This document shows positions 8,235-14,866 of a stretch of 27,015 nucleotides of DNA, one piece after another. The notes under the pieces are model-generated. The model had not been told where the DNA came from and did not search any database. It was given only the letters and a program-made list of their open reading frames with translations. Made by a program: the position numbers and the translations under genes. This DNA comes from Deltaproteobacteria bacterium (GTDB taxonomy: Bacteria; Desulfobacterota; Syntrophorhabdia; Syntrophorhabdales; Syntrophorhabdaceae), in assembly GCA_003506795.1 (NCBI GenBank), contig DNYO01000193.1, positions 567 to 27,581 of the forward strand, written 5' to 3'. Numbering within the stretch: the stretch's first letter is position 1; each line of letters opens with the position of its first letter.

Positions 8235-8690
8235 CTAAGCCTGAGCGACCGAGCTGTACCGCAGTTTGATGAGCCCTGCCGACGTGTAAACGATGTTCTT
8301 GACAGCCCTCGAATTGACACCGGGGTCTGTGAAGACCGCGCTCGACAGACGGCCCTTCGCCGCCAGCCCTGCCGAAGCTCCTGCAGCCAACGCCGCTGCC
8401 GCACTCTGAGCATCGCTTGCCGCAGACTGAGCAATAACGACCTGAGAAGCCGCCGCATTGGCTACGGAATGCGCATGAACCGCAGCAGCCGAAGCCACTG
8501 CCGCTTTGGACGCGCCTACACCCCACGCCGAGGAATGTGCCGCTATCGCGCTCACGGCACTCGCCGCTGCAGCCATCGCTGCCGACGCGTTGCTATGGGC
8601 ATCACTTGCCGCTGCAAGAGCTGCCGTCGCAGCGCTATGGGCATCGCTGATCTGCGCAGGGTCGAAACTTACACTTAAAAATCCAGCCAT
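8235..8690 (-). CDS. Ala-rich coiled-coil tail stalk protein
   Basis: 151 residues, AGGAGG eight bases before ATG. It opens MAGFLSVSFDPAQISD, close to the cap of the C1q-like fibre. Residues 15-115 are dominated by Ala, Ser and His/Asp in repeats such as SDAHSAATAA and SDAHSNASAA, compatible with a trimeric coiled-coil or fibrous stalk. IAAHSSAWG at residue 49 repeats the shared motif. The C-terminal 40 residues (FTDPGVNSRAVKNIVYTSAG, then LIKLRYSSVAQA) are a small beta cap and no receptor head is present. It could be a headless stalk, a partner that heteromerises with the C1q fibre, or a trimmed duplicate. It lies directly upstream of the glycosyltransferase. Confidence 0.8.
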   Translation of the reverse strand: MAGFLSVSFDPAQISDAHSAATAALAAASDAHSNASAAMAAAASAVSAIAAHSSAWGVGASKAAVASAAAVHAHSVANAAASQVVIAQSAASDAQSAAAALAAGASAGLAAKGRLSSAVFTDPGVNSRAVKNIVYTSAGLIKLRYSSVAQA

Positions 8691-8728
8691 TTTCTTGTCC
8701 TCCTCTCTTAGAGTCGGGCACCTACGGT

Positions 8729-9280
8729 CTATTCGTCATTCCGGCAGACGGCTACCATAGGGTTTTCGTAGCCTGAAACCAGCGGTTCCAGTGTATATGT
8801 TCGCAGGCTGACACTTACGAAAGCCGTCTTGAGTATTCCCTCAAACTCTTTCGGGGCGTACTCTCGGACGTGTGTATCCGCCTTCCGATATCGGCTCAGC
8901 CGATTGGGTGTGGAAAGGATCAGGGAGCCGTTCTTGGCCATCATCCTCTTGACGTTTAAAAGGGCTTGTTTGTCGTGTTTGATATGCTCAATGATGTCGA
9001 TCATGATGATGAAATCGTAAGGTCCTTCATCGATCCCCTTTGAGATATCCCCGTATTTGAAGCTAAGTTTCGGAATGGGGAAGACCTTCTGAGCGAACCT
9101 TATGCCGCACTCGTCTAATTCATATCCGGTCACGGTCTGCGCGTTCATGGTCAACAGGTGCGCCCCAAAGCCTGTCCCAAAGCCTATGTCGGCGACATTG
9201 CCCCGAACAACCTTGGCTACCTGCTCGTAAAGATCAAATTGAGGGCTCAACACATATCGAAGTCGGTTCCAGAGTTCCAT
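8729..9280 (-). CDS. Class I SAM-dependent methyltransferase
   Basis: 183 residues, AAGGAG six bases upstream of ATG. Motif I (VADIGFGTGFGAHLL, residues about 31-45) is the Gly-rich SAM-binding loop. The acidic residue after beta 2 is in VTGYELDECG, and the post-motif (YDFIIMIDIIEHI) is the 'D..E Hi' signature of UbiE/COQ5-like small-molecule and sugar methyltransferases. MAKNGSLILSTPNRLSRYRK is the usual 'G.lilstPN' strand. There is no target-recognition domain or DPPY motif, so DNA methylation is unlikely. It lies two genes upstream of the glycosyltransferase; together they may build and cap a methylated glycan. Substrate unknown. Confidence 0.87.
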   Translation of the reverse strand: MELWNRLRYVLSPQFDLYEQVAKVVRGNVADIGFGTGFGAHLLTMNAQTVTGYELDECGIRFAQKVFPIPKLSFKYGDISKGIDEGPYDFIIMIDIIEHIKHDKQALLNVKRMMAKNGSLILSTPNRLSRYRKADTHVREYAPKEFEGILKTAFVSVSLRTYTLEPLVSGYENPMVAVCRNDE

Positions 9281-9289
9281 GTCGTCTCC

Positions 9290-9580
9290 TTATGACACTG
9301 GGGTAGAATCATATGTAATAACTACTTTTTTATCCGATCCCATCCTGATGTTCGTTATCTTGTACCCACCAGGCGGGGATACGCTCCTTATCGCGTCAGG
9401 AGGGCCAGGGTCGCGAATAACGACCGGCACGGGCGCCCCTTTGACAACGGTAGGAACTGGGGTGGTTGTCGCAACCGCTCCTCCTGTGACCGAAGCCGAG
9501 GCGTTTGTAACAACGGTCGGCACCGGCGCTCCCTTTACAACGGTTGGAACCCGGATGGTCGTGACGATTGTGGTTCTCAT
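9290..9580 (-). CDS. Small Pro/Val/Thr-repeat phage protein (96 aa)
   Basis: The ATG at 9580 overlaps the upstream stop as TGATG, with GAGGG seven bases before it; a GTG one codon earlier is less likely. It contains two copies of an extended motif, VPTVVKGAPVPTVV and VPTVVKGAPVPVV, about 28 residues apart and separated by an Ala/Thr-rich stretch. The C-terminal third (PPGGYKITNIRMGSDKKVVI) reads like a small beta domain. The repeats have the look of an extended beta or polyproline fibre segment. It is positioned between a baseplate-like protein and the methyltransferase. No family recognised; a tail or fibre structural peptide is inference. Confidence 0.6.
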   Translation of the reverse strand: MRTTIVTTIRVPTVVKGAPVPTVVTNASASVTGGAVATTTPVPTVVKGAPVPVVIRDPGPPDAIRSVSPPGGYKITNIRMGSDKKVVITYDSTPVS

Positions 9581-9966
9581 CACTCGGCCCTCGTGACTGC
9601 GGGATTGAACGTGAATTTTCCCCTCTGCTGCATACCCGTATCGTTGTCGGTCCCATGGTCAAAGAATAGATCGTAGACGAGGGATCGCTTTTCGTGATCC
9701 GGGCATATTCCCAAAGTCTGGGTGGGGGTGATCAATATGGCGTACTTTCCATCCGTCGCTGGAGACAGAATGATGATCCCGCCGTTTTCGGTCGTGAGAT
9801 CGAAGACAGGATCATCGTCCGCAACATCCGCCCTTACCTGCATCCTGGCAGTCACGTCAGTCAGATCCACTGGTTCAGCCGGGTCTCCCGTCTCCCAGGT
9901 GAATTCCTGATAGAAGGTTGCACCTTCCCACCCCTCCAGGTTGATTACTGCATGTGAGCTGAACAT
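9580..9966 (-). CDS. Phage baseplate/tail beta-domain protein (BppU-like)
   Basis: 128 residues, GAGGG five bases before ATG. The pattern 'G.tf..efTW..gdp..PvDLTdvTArMQvR.d..dd.pvfdLTTENGGIii' followed by a Y-D-L strand (LVYDLFFDH) and a final 'G.ftf.PaVTR' is characteristic of a small phage tail domain. It is found alone in tail clusters or as the N-terminal part of baseplate upper proteins. It folds as a compact beta-sandwich and probably joins the tail to fibres. Its neighbours, a 198-residue structural protein before and a fibre series after, agree with this. The family name is from memory of the pattern, not from a search. Confidence 0.7.
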   Translation of the reverse strand: MFSSHAVINLEGWEGATFYQEFTWETGDPAEPVDLTDVTARMQVRADVADDDPVFDLTTENGGIIILSPATDGKYAILITPTQTLGICPDHEKRSLVYDLFFDHGTDNDTGMQQRGKFTFNPAVTRAE

Positions 9967-9997
9967 ATTCGCCCTCTACTCTTTTGCCCTTTGGTGA

Positions 9998-10035
9998 TGA
10001 TCTTCCCGTAAGGCCGAAACCCTACGGGAAGATCA
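9998..10035. other. 13-bp perfect inverted repeat in the leader of the 128-aa gene
   Basis: TGATCTTCCCGTA at 9998-10010 pairs with TACGGGAAGATCA at 10023-10035, 13 of 13, with a 12-base loop that can add two more G-C pairs after one mismatch. It lies between the stop at 10051 and the start at 9966. No T-tract follows on the minus strand, so a simple intrinsic terminator is not clear. An RNA stability or processing hairpin is as likely. Confidence 0.6.
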
Positions 10036-10050
10036 CTCAGTAGCGAGTGA

Positions 10051-10647
10051 TTAGCTCGTGGTGCAGGTGATCTGGTACGTTACATAGATTTCATCATCGG
10101 CGATGACGGCACGGGGGGTCCCGAACCGTTTGGCGCACATCAGGGTGCCCGCTGCGCTGGTCTTCGCCGCTGTGTCAACGAGGAAGGCCCCATAAACGGT
10201 AATCGATGCATTCATGACGAAGTGCGCCTTGGCGTTGACGTTCGTGATGACCGCGGTGGTCGTATCTTCCGTGGTGTACGCGGGCCGGTTGGTCAACGGG
10301 TTGTCATAGTCCGCATCCTGGCACTCGCCATAGGCGTTGCCGGATCCCAGCTTCGCTCCCGTGTCGGCCAGGGCCGGGGTGATGTTGTTCTTGAAGATAC
10401 CGACGTACCAGATGTGCGACGCGGCCTTGGAGATGTCATGGAACATGATGTTCAGGAGCTTGGCCATACCCTCGGTCGTGAAGGTGTTTGTACCAGTCTC
10501 CGTATAGAGCAGGACACCGTCGCGCCAATGCTCAAATGTCACCTTGCCCTCGAAAATAATGTCATCCCACGTCCCTTTTTTCAGTCTCAAAAAGAGTGCC
10601 GTGACCATCAACCAGACCATCGCGATAAAACCCTTAATTCTGTCCAT
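10051..10647 (-). CDS. Phage structural protein with N-terminal hydrophobic helix (198 aa)
   Basis: The start at 10647 is set by AAGGAGG eight bases upstream; a longer frame to 10827 crosses a terminator-like hairpin and the preceding gene end and is rejected. Residues 4-21 (IKGFIAMVWLMVTALFLRL) are a strongly hydrophobic helix followed by Lys-Lys, an unusual feature for a soluble virion part. The rest is a beta-rich structural domain (FEHWRDGVLLYTETGTNTFT, WYVGIFKNN, and a Thr-rich C-terminal strand series YGAFLVDTAAKTSAAGTL). The pattern occurs in phage tail or decoration proteins. The hydrophobic segment might insert in the host envelope during ejection, or act as a membrane anchor; both are inference. 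Confidence 0.7.
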   Translation of the reverse strand: MDRIKGFIAMVWLMVTALFLRLKKGTWDDIIFEGKVTFEHWRDGVLLYTETGTNTFTTEGMAKLLNIMFHDISKAASHIWYVGIFKNNITPALADTGAKLGSGNAYGECQDADYDNPLTNRPAYTTEDTTTAVITNVNAKAHFVMNASITVYGAFLVDTAAKTSAAGTLMCAKRFGTPRAVIADDEIYVTYQITCTTS

Positions 10648-10681
10648 TGTGTAATCCTCCTTGTTGTGTGGTTGCTCGGGG

Positions 10682-10732
10682 CAAAGAAAAAGGGCGACAA
10701 CGCTGATGTGCTGGCACCAGCATGCCGCCCTT
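10682..10732 (-). terminator. Intrinsic terminator-like nested hairpin upstream of the 198-aa gene
   Basis: On the minus strand AAGGGCG (10732-10726) pairs with CGCCCTT (10696-10690), followed by TTTTTCTTT. Inside is a second hairpin, TGCTGG-TG-CCAGCA (10722-10709), and a 12-base unpaired stretch on its 3' side. It lies 62 bases after the stop of the 413-residue gene and about 35 bases before the start of the 198-residue gene, with no promoter visible between them. Confidence 0.75.
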
Positions 10733-10793
10733 GTTTCTCTCTTGCGTTCCCCTCCGGGTGGCCACCCTTCAGAGAAACCCCTACTACGATTGC

Positions 10794-12035
10794 TTAAATT
10801 ACTTTCCCGTTTCGCACGACCTCGCAAGTCGTCGAGTCACCAAAACCGACCCCGCTTCCGCGAGGACGTTCCTGCTTAAAGCTCGTCAAATACTGCTCCT
10901 GCCCGTTGACAGTCCGGGACACCGCAGCCCCTTCCTGTACGGCTGGGAACTGGACCCGGTCCTTCGTAATCTCGGTGAGCGCACCACTATGCCCGCCTGC
11001 CATCAGGCCTTCTTTTGATACCCAGACCGGGACGTTATTGCCCATATCCGGCACGTTGTTGCAGTAGGCGAGAATATTTCGCGCCACCCCTGCCCCGACA
11101 TGGACCTCCCGCATCCCGCTCGGCTCCGTTCCGGGAAGAAAGATGGTCCGGTCATCGAACCCGACATAGATCCCCCCGTCCACAAATGCAATCAGCAGGA
11201 TATCCCCAGGAAACGTGAACTCGTTCGTGGATTTAAAGAGGTCGTATCGATAGGGCTCGCTGTAAATCAGCCGATTGCCCACTGCCCCCCAGAGGCGACC
11301 AAACGCCCGACGGATGAATTGCATGGGGCTTGGGGGACCGCAAAGAAAGGTCGGGAGTGGTTCCATCGTCTCGATGTCGGTGATCAACGCTTGCTCGCAC
11401 GCTGCTCGATAGAAGGTGCTCCCGTCCGGGTCTGTCGCCCAGGCGATGACACCAGCTGTTTTGTTGAGTAGCGATATCGAAGAGTTGTCAGTCAGGATGT
11501 CAATCTCGGCGATCATACCGTTCCCACCGACCTGCCCCTCGACGATGTTCGTGTAACAGATCTGGTACCGGCCGGCCGTCAGCGCTCCGGTGCCGTTGAT
11601 CACCGCAAGGACCGGCTGCTCCGGGACCGGGATTCCCCACGAACTCACCGTGTTTTGTGCCGGATCGAGGATTCCCATCCAGTGGCGGCTTGAGATGTAG
11701 ATTTTATCGTCCACCGCTGCATAGAAGAGTTTCTCCTCGAAGGGGCCGGGCAAAGCGCAAAGGTTGACCTTTGACCCATCAGGATAGAATCGGTAGAGTC
11801 GGCCTTCCGCTGCAGCCAGCAAGACATGCCTTGTACCCCAGGCGCTGTGTGCATTTGGAAGGTTGGCCAGGAGCCGATATCCGCCCCGCTTCTTAAGCCG
11901 CTCCTCTGCCGTGACATCGGCGTTCAGAATGACCCTCGGGATCGCTGTCATCGTTCCATCCTCATGACCTGAAAATCCGCCTTCTGCGAGTACGTTATTC
12001 ATGCCTTTGAATCCCCTGATCGTTAAAGGTTTCAT
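10794..12035 (-). CDS. Phage tail-accessory / stabilisation-type structural protein
   Basis: 413 residues. The start overlaps the upstream stop as TGATG with only a weak ribosome binding site, so translational coupling is likely. It opens MKPLTIRGFKGMNNVLAEGG and continues with '.GTMTAIPRVILNADVTAEERLKKRGGYRLL', the 'lrRrGGy..l' pattern of podoviral proteins that follow the head adaptor gene. Repeated short strands with aromatic pairs (LFYAAVDDKIYISSRHWMGI, LWGAVGNRLIYSEPYRYDLF) suggest a beta-propeller-like core, as in proteins that cap or stabilise a short tail (P22 gp10-like role). The order adaptor then this gene agrees. The assignment rests on pattern and position and is moderate. Confidence 0.65.
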   Translation of the reverse strand: MKPLTIRGFKGMNNVLAEGGFSGHEDGTMTAIPRVILNADVTAEERLKKRGGYRLLANLPNAHSAWGTRHVLLAAAEGRLYRFYPDGSKVNLCALPGPFEEKLFYAAVDDKIYISSRHWMGILDPAQNTVSSWGIPVPEQPVLAVINGTGALTAGRYQICYTNIVEGQVGGNGMIAEIDILTDNSSISLLNKTAGVIAWATDPDGSTFYRAACEQALITDIETMEPLPTFLCGPPSPMQFIRRAFGRLWGAVGNRLIYSEPYRYDLFKSTNEFTFPGDILLIAFVDGGIYVGFDDRTIFLPGTEPSGMREVHVGAGVARNILAYCNNVPDMGNNVPVWVSKEGLMAGGHSGALTEITKDRVQFPAVQEGAAVSRTVNGQEQYLTSFKQERPRGSGVGFGDSTTCEVVRNGKVI

Positions 12036-12673
12036 CAGAAATCCAGCCGTGTCCGTTGGACATTCGCTCTTGCCTTCGGTGCGTTCGGGTAGAAAGCAAT
12101 CAGAGCGGCAATCCCGTTTGCGGCCAGACCGCCGTATTTTTGCGTGTTTGGCATTACGCCGTCGAGCCCGTCCTCGATCTGCAGGTATGCTTCTTTGAGA
12201 GCGTAATTCTGGAAGATTTCCTTGTGAAGAATCTCCGGAATGTAGTCGGGAAAGACGTCCCCGGCTGCCAGCTCCTTCGGTTTTCCGTAGAAATGAAGCG
12301 TCATATTCTCAGTAGCTGCCGGGATAGGCCTGAAGTTCAGGATCTTCCCATCAAGGCAGATAATCTGCACGGGGCCTGTTTGTGTGTCATTGGAATTCGT
12401 CTTCAATTCCTTAATGTTCGGGGCAATCAGAATGCCCTGTGGGTACGTCGGTGTCGTCACGAGGTAAAGGTCATGCAGGTATGTTTTCGGAAGAGCTGCT
12501 GTAATCGCTGCTATAGCCGCCTCGACCGGCGCGGTTGTCTGAAGGCCAGGGATCCGGCACAACGTAGCCACCAGCGTCAGGGCTTCGTTGAACTTTCCGA
12601 TGATCCAGGTCTCGTCATAAGTCGCGTCCTGGACTATCCCCCCCACCTCTGTAACGATTGCATCCACTTCCAT
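12035..12673 (-). CDS. Head-tail adaptor protein
   Basis: 212 residues, with its stop overlapped by the next start. The N-terminal part is helical (DATYDETWIIGKFNEALTLV, then ATLCRIPGL), the 'W....i..fNeA...ia....iPgL' layout of phage adaptor proteins that sit under the portal and receive the tail. A beta insert follows (TYLHDLYLVTTPTYPQGILI, then FRPIPAATENMTLHFYGKP), and then 'FPDYIPEILHKEIFQNYALKEAYLQIED', a Pro-Glu-hydrophobic helix typical of the same family. Location between capsid genes and the stabilisation-type protein supports this. The next upstream gene meets it at a 1-nt overlap. Confidence 0.75.
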   Translation of the reverse strand: MEVDAIVTEVGGIVQDATYDETWIIGKFNEALTLVATLCRIPGLQTTAPVEAAIAAITAALPKTYLHDLYLVTTPTYPQGILIAPNIKELKTNSNDTQTGPVQIICLDGKILNFRPIPAATENMTLHFYGKPKELAAGDVFPDYIPEILHKEIFQNYALKEAYLQIEDGLDGVMPNTQKYGGLAANGIAALIAFYPNAPKARANVQRTRLDF

Positions 12674-13041
12674 CAGCGTTTGCTCCTCTTCGGCGGTCTC
12701 TTCGACCCCTTCTTTGGATAACGGGGAAGTTCCGGGGCATCGCTGGCATCTGTGTCGGGTTTAACGTCAGTTTGCCCCTGATCTGCTTCCTGCTCTGCTT
12801 CCGGCTTATCGGCAACAGGCACTGCTTCATCGATCACTTCATCAAGGATCTTTTTTTTCGGGTCGATATACACCTTGAACGCAGTCTTATTGTGCGGATC
12901 GGACACCCATTTGATATCATCATGGTCCGTGATATCACTGACAAGGTGCCCATGATCGTTTCGCTTGAACTTATAGGCCGTCCCCGCCAGGTTGACGATG
13001 CACTCGTTCTGGTCTCTCTCGACCAACAATTGAACCTGCAT
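12673..13041 (-). CDS. Head-cluster protein with charged C-terminal tail (122 aa)
   Basis: The ATG at 13041 is chosen because GGGAGG lies a few bases upstream; the ATG four codons earlier has none. The stop and next start overlap by one base. The first 70 residues form a small beta domain (YKFKRNDHGHLVSDITDHDD, then IKWVSDP), like short phage proteins with a 'Y.F..n..G..vadvtd..' phrase that occur next to capsid genes. The last 50 residues are low complexity, first acidic (PEAEQEADQGQTDVKPDTDA) and then strongly basic (KKGSKRPPKRSKR). The basic tail might bind DNA or the portal. No established function. Confidence 0.65.
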   Translation of the reverse strand: MQVQLLVERDQNECIVNLAGTAYKFKRNDHGHLVSDITDHDDIKWVSDPHNKTAFKVYIDPKKKILDEVIDEAVPVADKPEAEQEADQGQTDVKPDTDASDAPELPRYPKKGSKRPPKRSKR

Positions 13042-13057
13042 GAACCCTCCCATGTTT

Positions 13058-13109
13058 GTAGGCCGTGACGGTGGAGTGAGAAAGGGGGCACCCCTACCGC
13101 CACGCCTAC
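13058..13109 (-). other. Long nested RNA hairpin between head genes
   Basis: On the minus strand GTAGGCGTGGCGGT (13109-13096) pairs with ACCGTCAC-G-GCCTAC (13072-13058), 14 pairs with one bulged G. One pair is G-U only in the minus transcript (A.C on the other strand), which favours a minus-strand RNA. Inside is AGGGG-TGC-CCCCT (13095-13083), followed by a 10-base 3' asymmetric loop beginning TTCTC. It lies 18 bases after the stop at 13128 and just upstream of the ribosome binding site of the gene starting at 13041. Confidence 0.65.
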
Positions 13110-13127
13110 GGGGTCGTATGGACCCTT

Positions 13128-13571
13128 TTAGCCGCCGTACTCCTCAGCGCGGTACGTCAGAATCCCACGAATGGTCCCTGCTACGGCTGTTCCCGCTGCC
13201 GTGGTGATGTGCATCCCGAACAGTGTTTCAGTCTCGACGGGGGCCACCATCGGAAACAGAGTCGAACGGGCAACCCCGCCCGCCTGGGCCACGGTAGATG
13301 CCGAGATCATGATTCGATCAACTGCGTCCTCAGCCGCATTGATTCCGCCGCCATCCACAACGATTGCAGGGGTACCGGAGTCGAGGTCGTCCACAATCAG
13401 GGTGAAGTCCAGAGGGATGCACCCAGCAGGGAGCGAGCACAGTGCGATGGTCTGCTCGTCCACGTTCAGAGCGGCGGTGATTTCATAAGTGCCGTCGCTC
13501 ACCAAAACCTTGCCAGCCTCGTCCGGGTAAACCGCAGGACGGGCACCTGCTACATTTGTCGATTTCAACAT
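13128..13571 (-). CDS. Capsid decoration-like protein (147 aa)
   Basis: 147 residues, AAGGAG eight bases before ATG, first gene after the major capsid protein. It is a beta-rich, Ala/Val/Thr-rich protein with the phrase 'ALCSLPAGCIPLDFTLIVDDLDSGTPAIVVDGG', which recurs in small proteins encoded right after N4-gp56-type capsid genes. It has no charged coils and no membrane segment. Position, size and composition fit a head decoration or stabilising protein; a minor structural protein is the alternative. Only the place and pattern support the role. Confidence 0.65.
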   Translation of the reverse strand: MLKSTNVAGARPAVYPDEAGKVLVSDGTYEITAALNVDEQTIALCSLPAGCIPLDFTLIVDDLDSGTPAIVVDGGGINAAEDAVDRIMISASTVAQAGGVARSTLFPMVAPVETETLFGMHITTAAGTAVAGTIRGILTYRAEEYGG

Positions 13572-13598
13572 AGTCGTGTCTCCTTTTCCTTTACTGAA

Positions 13599-13618
13599 GG
13601 AGGAGATCTGTCTCCCCC
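13599..13618 (-). other. Hairpin after the major capsid gene
   Basis: On the minus strand GGGGGAGA pairs with TCTCCTCC around a CAGA loop; one of the eight pairs is G-U only in the minus transcript. It stands 24 bases after the capsid stop and shortly before the ribosome binding site of the decoration-like gene. No T-tract follows, so transcript stabilisation is likelier than termination. Confidence 0.5.
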
Positions 13619-13641
13619 ATTGTCATGCCTGTGATCCCCTG

Positions 13642-14745
13642 TTACCCAACCGGCTGCTTGGCGGCTGTATCGATTGCCATGATCCCGAAATCCTTGGCGT
13701 TGAACTGCACCTTGGAGATTCCGAAGATCGAATGCGTGCTGATCACGACCTGGTTTCCGCTGTCTCTCTCCTCTTCGTACCAGCCGAAGCGTAGACCATT
13801 GCCCTTGGAGCCGAATGCGATCACTGCCGCCTGGACGCCCATGAACAAAGCCCGTGCCGCCTCAACGGTCGCGGGGTTCCCGTAGTCGGCCATACGGATG
13901 ACCGCCTGGTGCTCATGCAGAACCACGTTGTTGTACATCCCGAGCCCACCCTGGAAGATGGGGTTTTTACGCCCTTCTGCCGCTGCCGCCGCCTTCTGAA
14001 TGTCGAGCCATCCGGCGCCGCCCGTCGTCGCCCGGAGGTCGAACACCTGCCAAGGGTTCATCAAGAGGACGAAGTGCTTCTCGCCGTTGATGAGGATTGG
14101 CTGAATCTTGGGGGTCCCTCCGGTCCCGCCTCCCATCATCGAGACCATTGCCACGGCCTTGTCGATGAGGGCCAGGGTGATCTTGTCACCCGAGGTCAGG
14201 GTCGCCTTCGTGGTCGTGCCGGGCATCAGAAGGTGCTCCGTGTCAGGGGCGTTGAAAGCATTGCCCGCGAAACCGGTGTAACTGGTCGGGAAGATGTAGT
14301 CCGCATTGGACCCGCGGAGCCCGGACAGGTACATGAAAAACAACTCATCGAACACCCTGCTCCACCATTCAGACTGCCTTACGCGAGCGATCTCACGAAG
14401 CTGGTGGATCGTCCGTTTCTGGGTCATCCTGCCGCCTGTGTTCACCCCACCGCGCATCTGATTGATCATCACGTCGTCGGAGTAGAACTTCAGGTCCTCT
14501 TCTTTCCCGGTCAGGGGAGTGTCCCCTTCCACAGGTTGCATTTTCAACTGCATAACGAGGTCGAAGGAAACCTTGTCTCCCGCCGTGCTTTCGAGGTCTT
14601 TTACGACCTGGATAGGCATACTGGAGCCTTCCGCACCCATGAACTTGCGGGAAAAATAAGAATCCCGCGCCACGTCAACCGCAAGGAATGCCGAATACTT
14701 CTTGACGGCCTTGGGGTCGTTTACACCGATGATTGTCTGTCCCAT
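13642..14745 (-). CDS. Major capsid protein, N4-gp56 family type
   Basis: 367 residues, start supported by AGGAGG seven bases before ATG. It opens MGQTIIGVNDPKAVKKYSAF and contains the family's 'FMG....MPIQVVKDLES.AGDKVSFDLVMQL', 'EDLKFYSDDVMINQMRGGV', 'ARVRQSEWWSRVFDELFFMYLSGLRG' and late 'HEHQAVIR' and 'ARALFMGVQAAV' phrases. These are the marks of N4-gp56-type HK97-fold shell proteins, including the conserved 'LMNPWQVFDLR' strand. It assembles the icosahedral head around the scaffold encoded just before it. It forms a scaffold-capsid-decoration series with the neighbours. It should be one of the most highly expressed genes here, which fits the ideal ribosome binding site. Confidence 0.92.
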   Translation of the reverse strand: MGQTIIGVNDPKAVKKYSAFLAVDVARDSYFSRKFMGAEGSSMPIQVVKDLESTAGDKVSFDLVMQLKMQPVEGDTPLTGKEEDLKFYSDDVMINQMRGGVNTGGRMTQKRTIHQLREIARVRQSEWWSRVFDELFFMYLSGLRGSNADYIFPTSYTGFAGNAFNAPDTEHLLMPGTTTKATLTSGDKITLALIDKAVAMVSMMGGGTGGTPKIQPILINGEKHFVLLMNPWQVFDLRATTGGAGWLDIQKAAAAAEGRKNPIFQGGLGMYNNVVLHEHQAVIRMADYGNPATVEAARALFMGVQAAVIAFGSKGNGLRFGWYEEERDSGNQVVISTHSIFGISKVQFNAKDFGIMAIDTAAKQPVG

Positions 14746-14866
14746 TGCGTATCCTCCTAAAAGTGATAGAAAATGTTTTTGTGTTTCAACGTCTCTCCAT
14801 TTCCCCCATCACTTCCCGGTCATCGGGCTGGCTATGTTTGAACCAGAACGTGGGACACTTCTGTTT

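Noticed and set aside
8173..8526. N-terminal extension of the glycosyltransferase frame
   Set aside because: It lies within the stalk gene in another frame, is Cys/Arg/Gly-rich and lacks a ribosome binding site; the ATG at 8172 has one.
13909..14760. Plus-strand 283-codon frame opposite the capsid gene
   Set aside because: Antisense to a clear major capsid protein; His/Arg/Leu-rich with no known domain.
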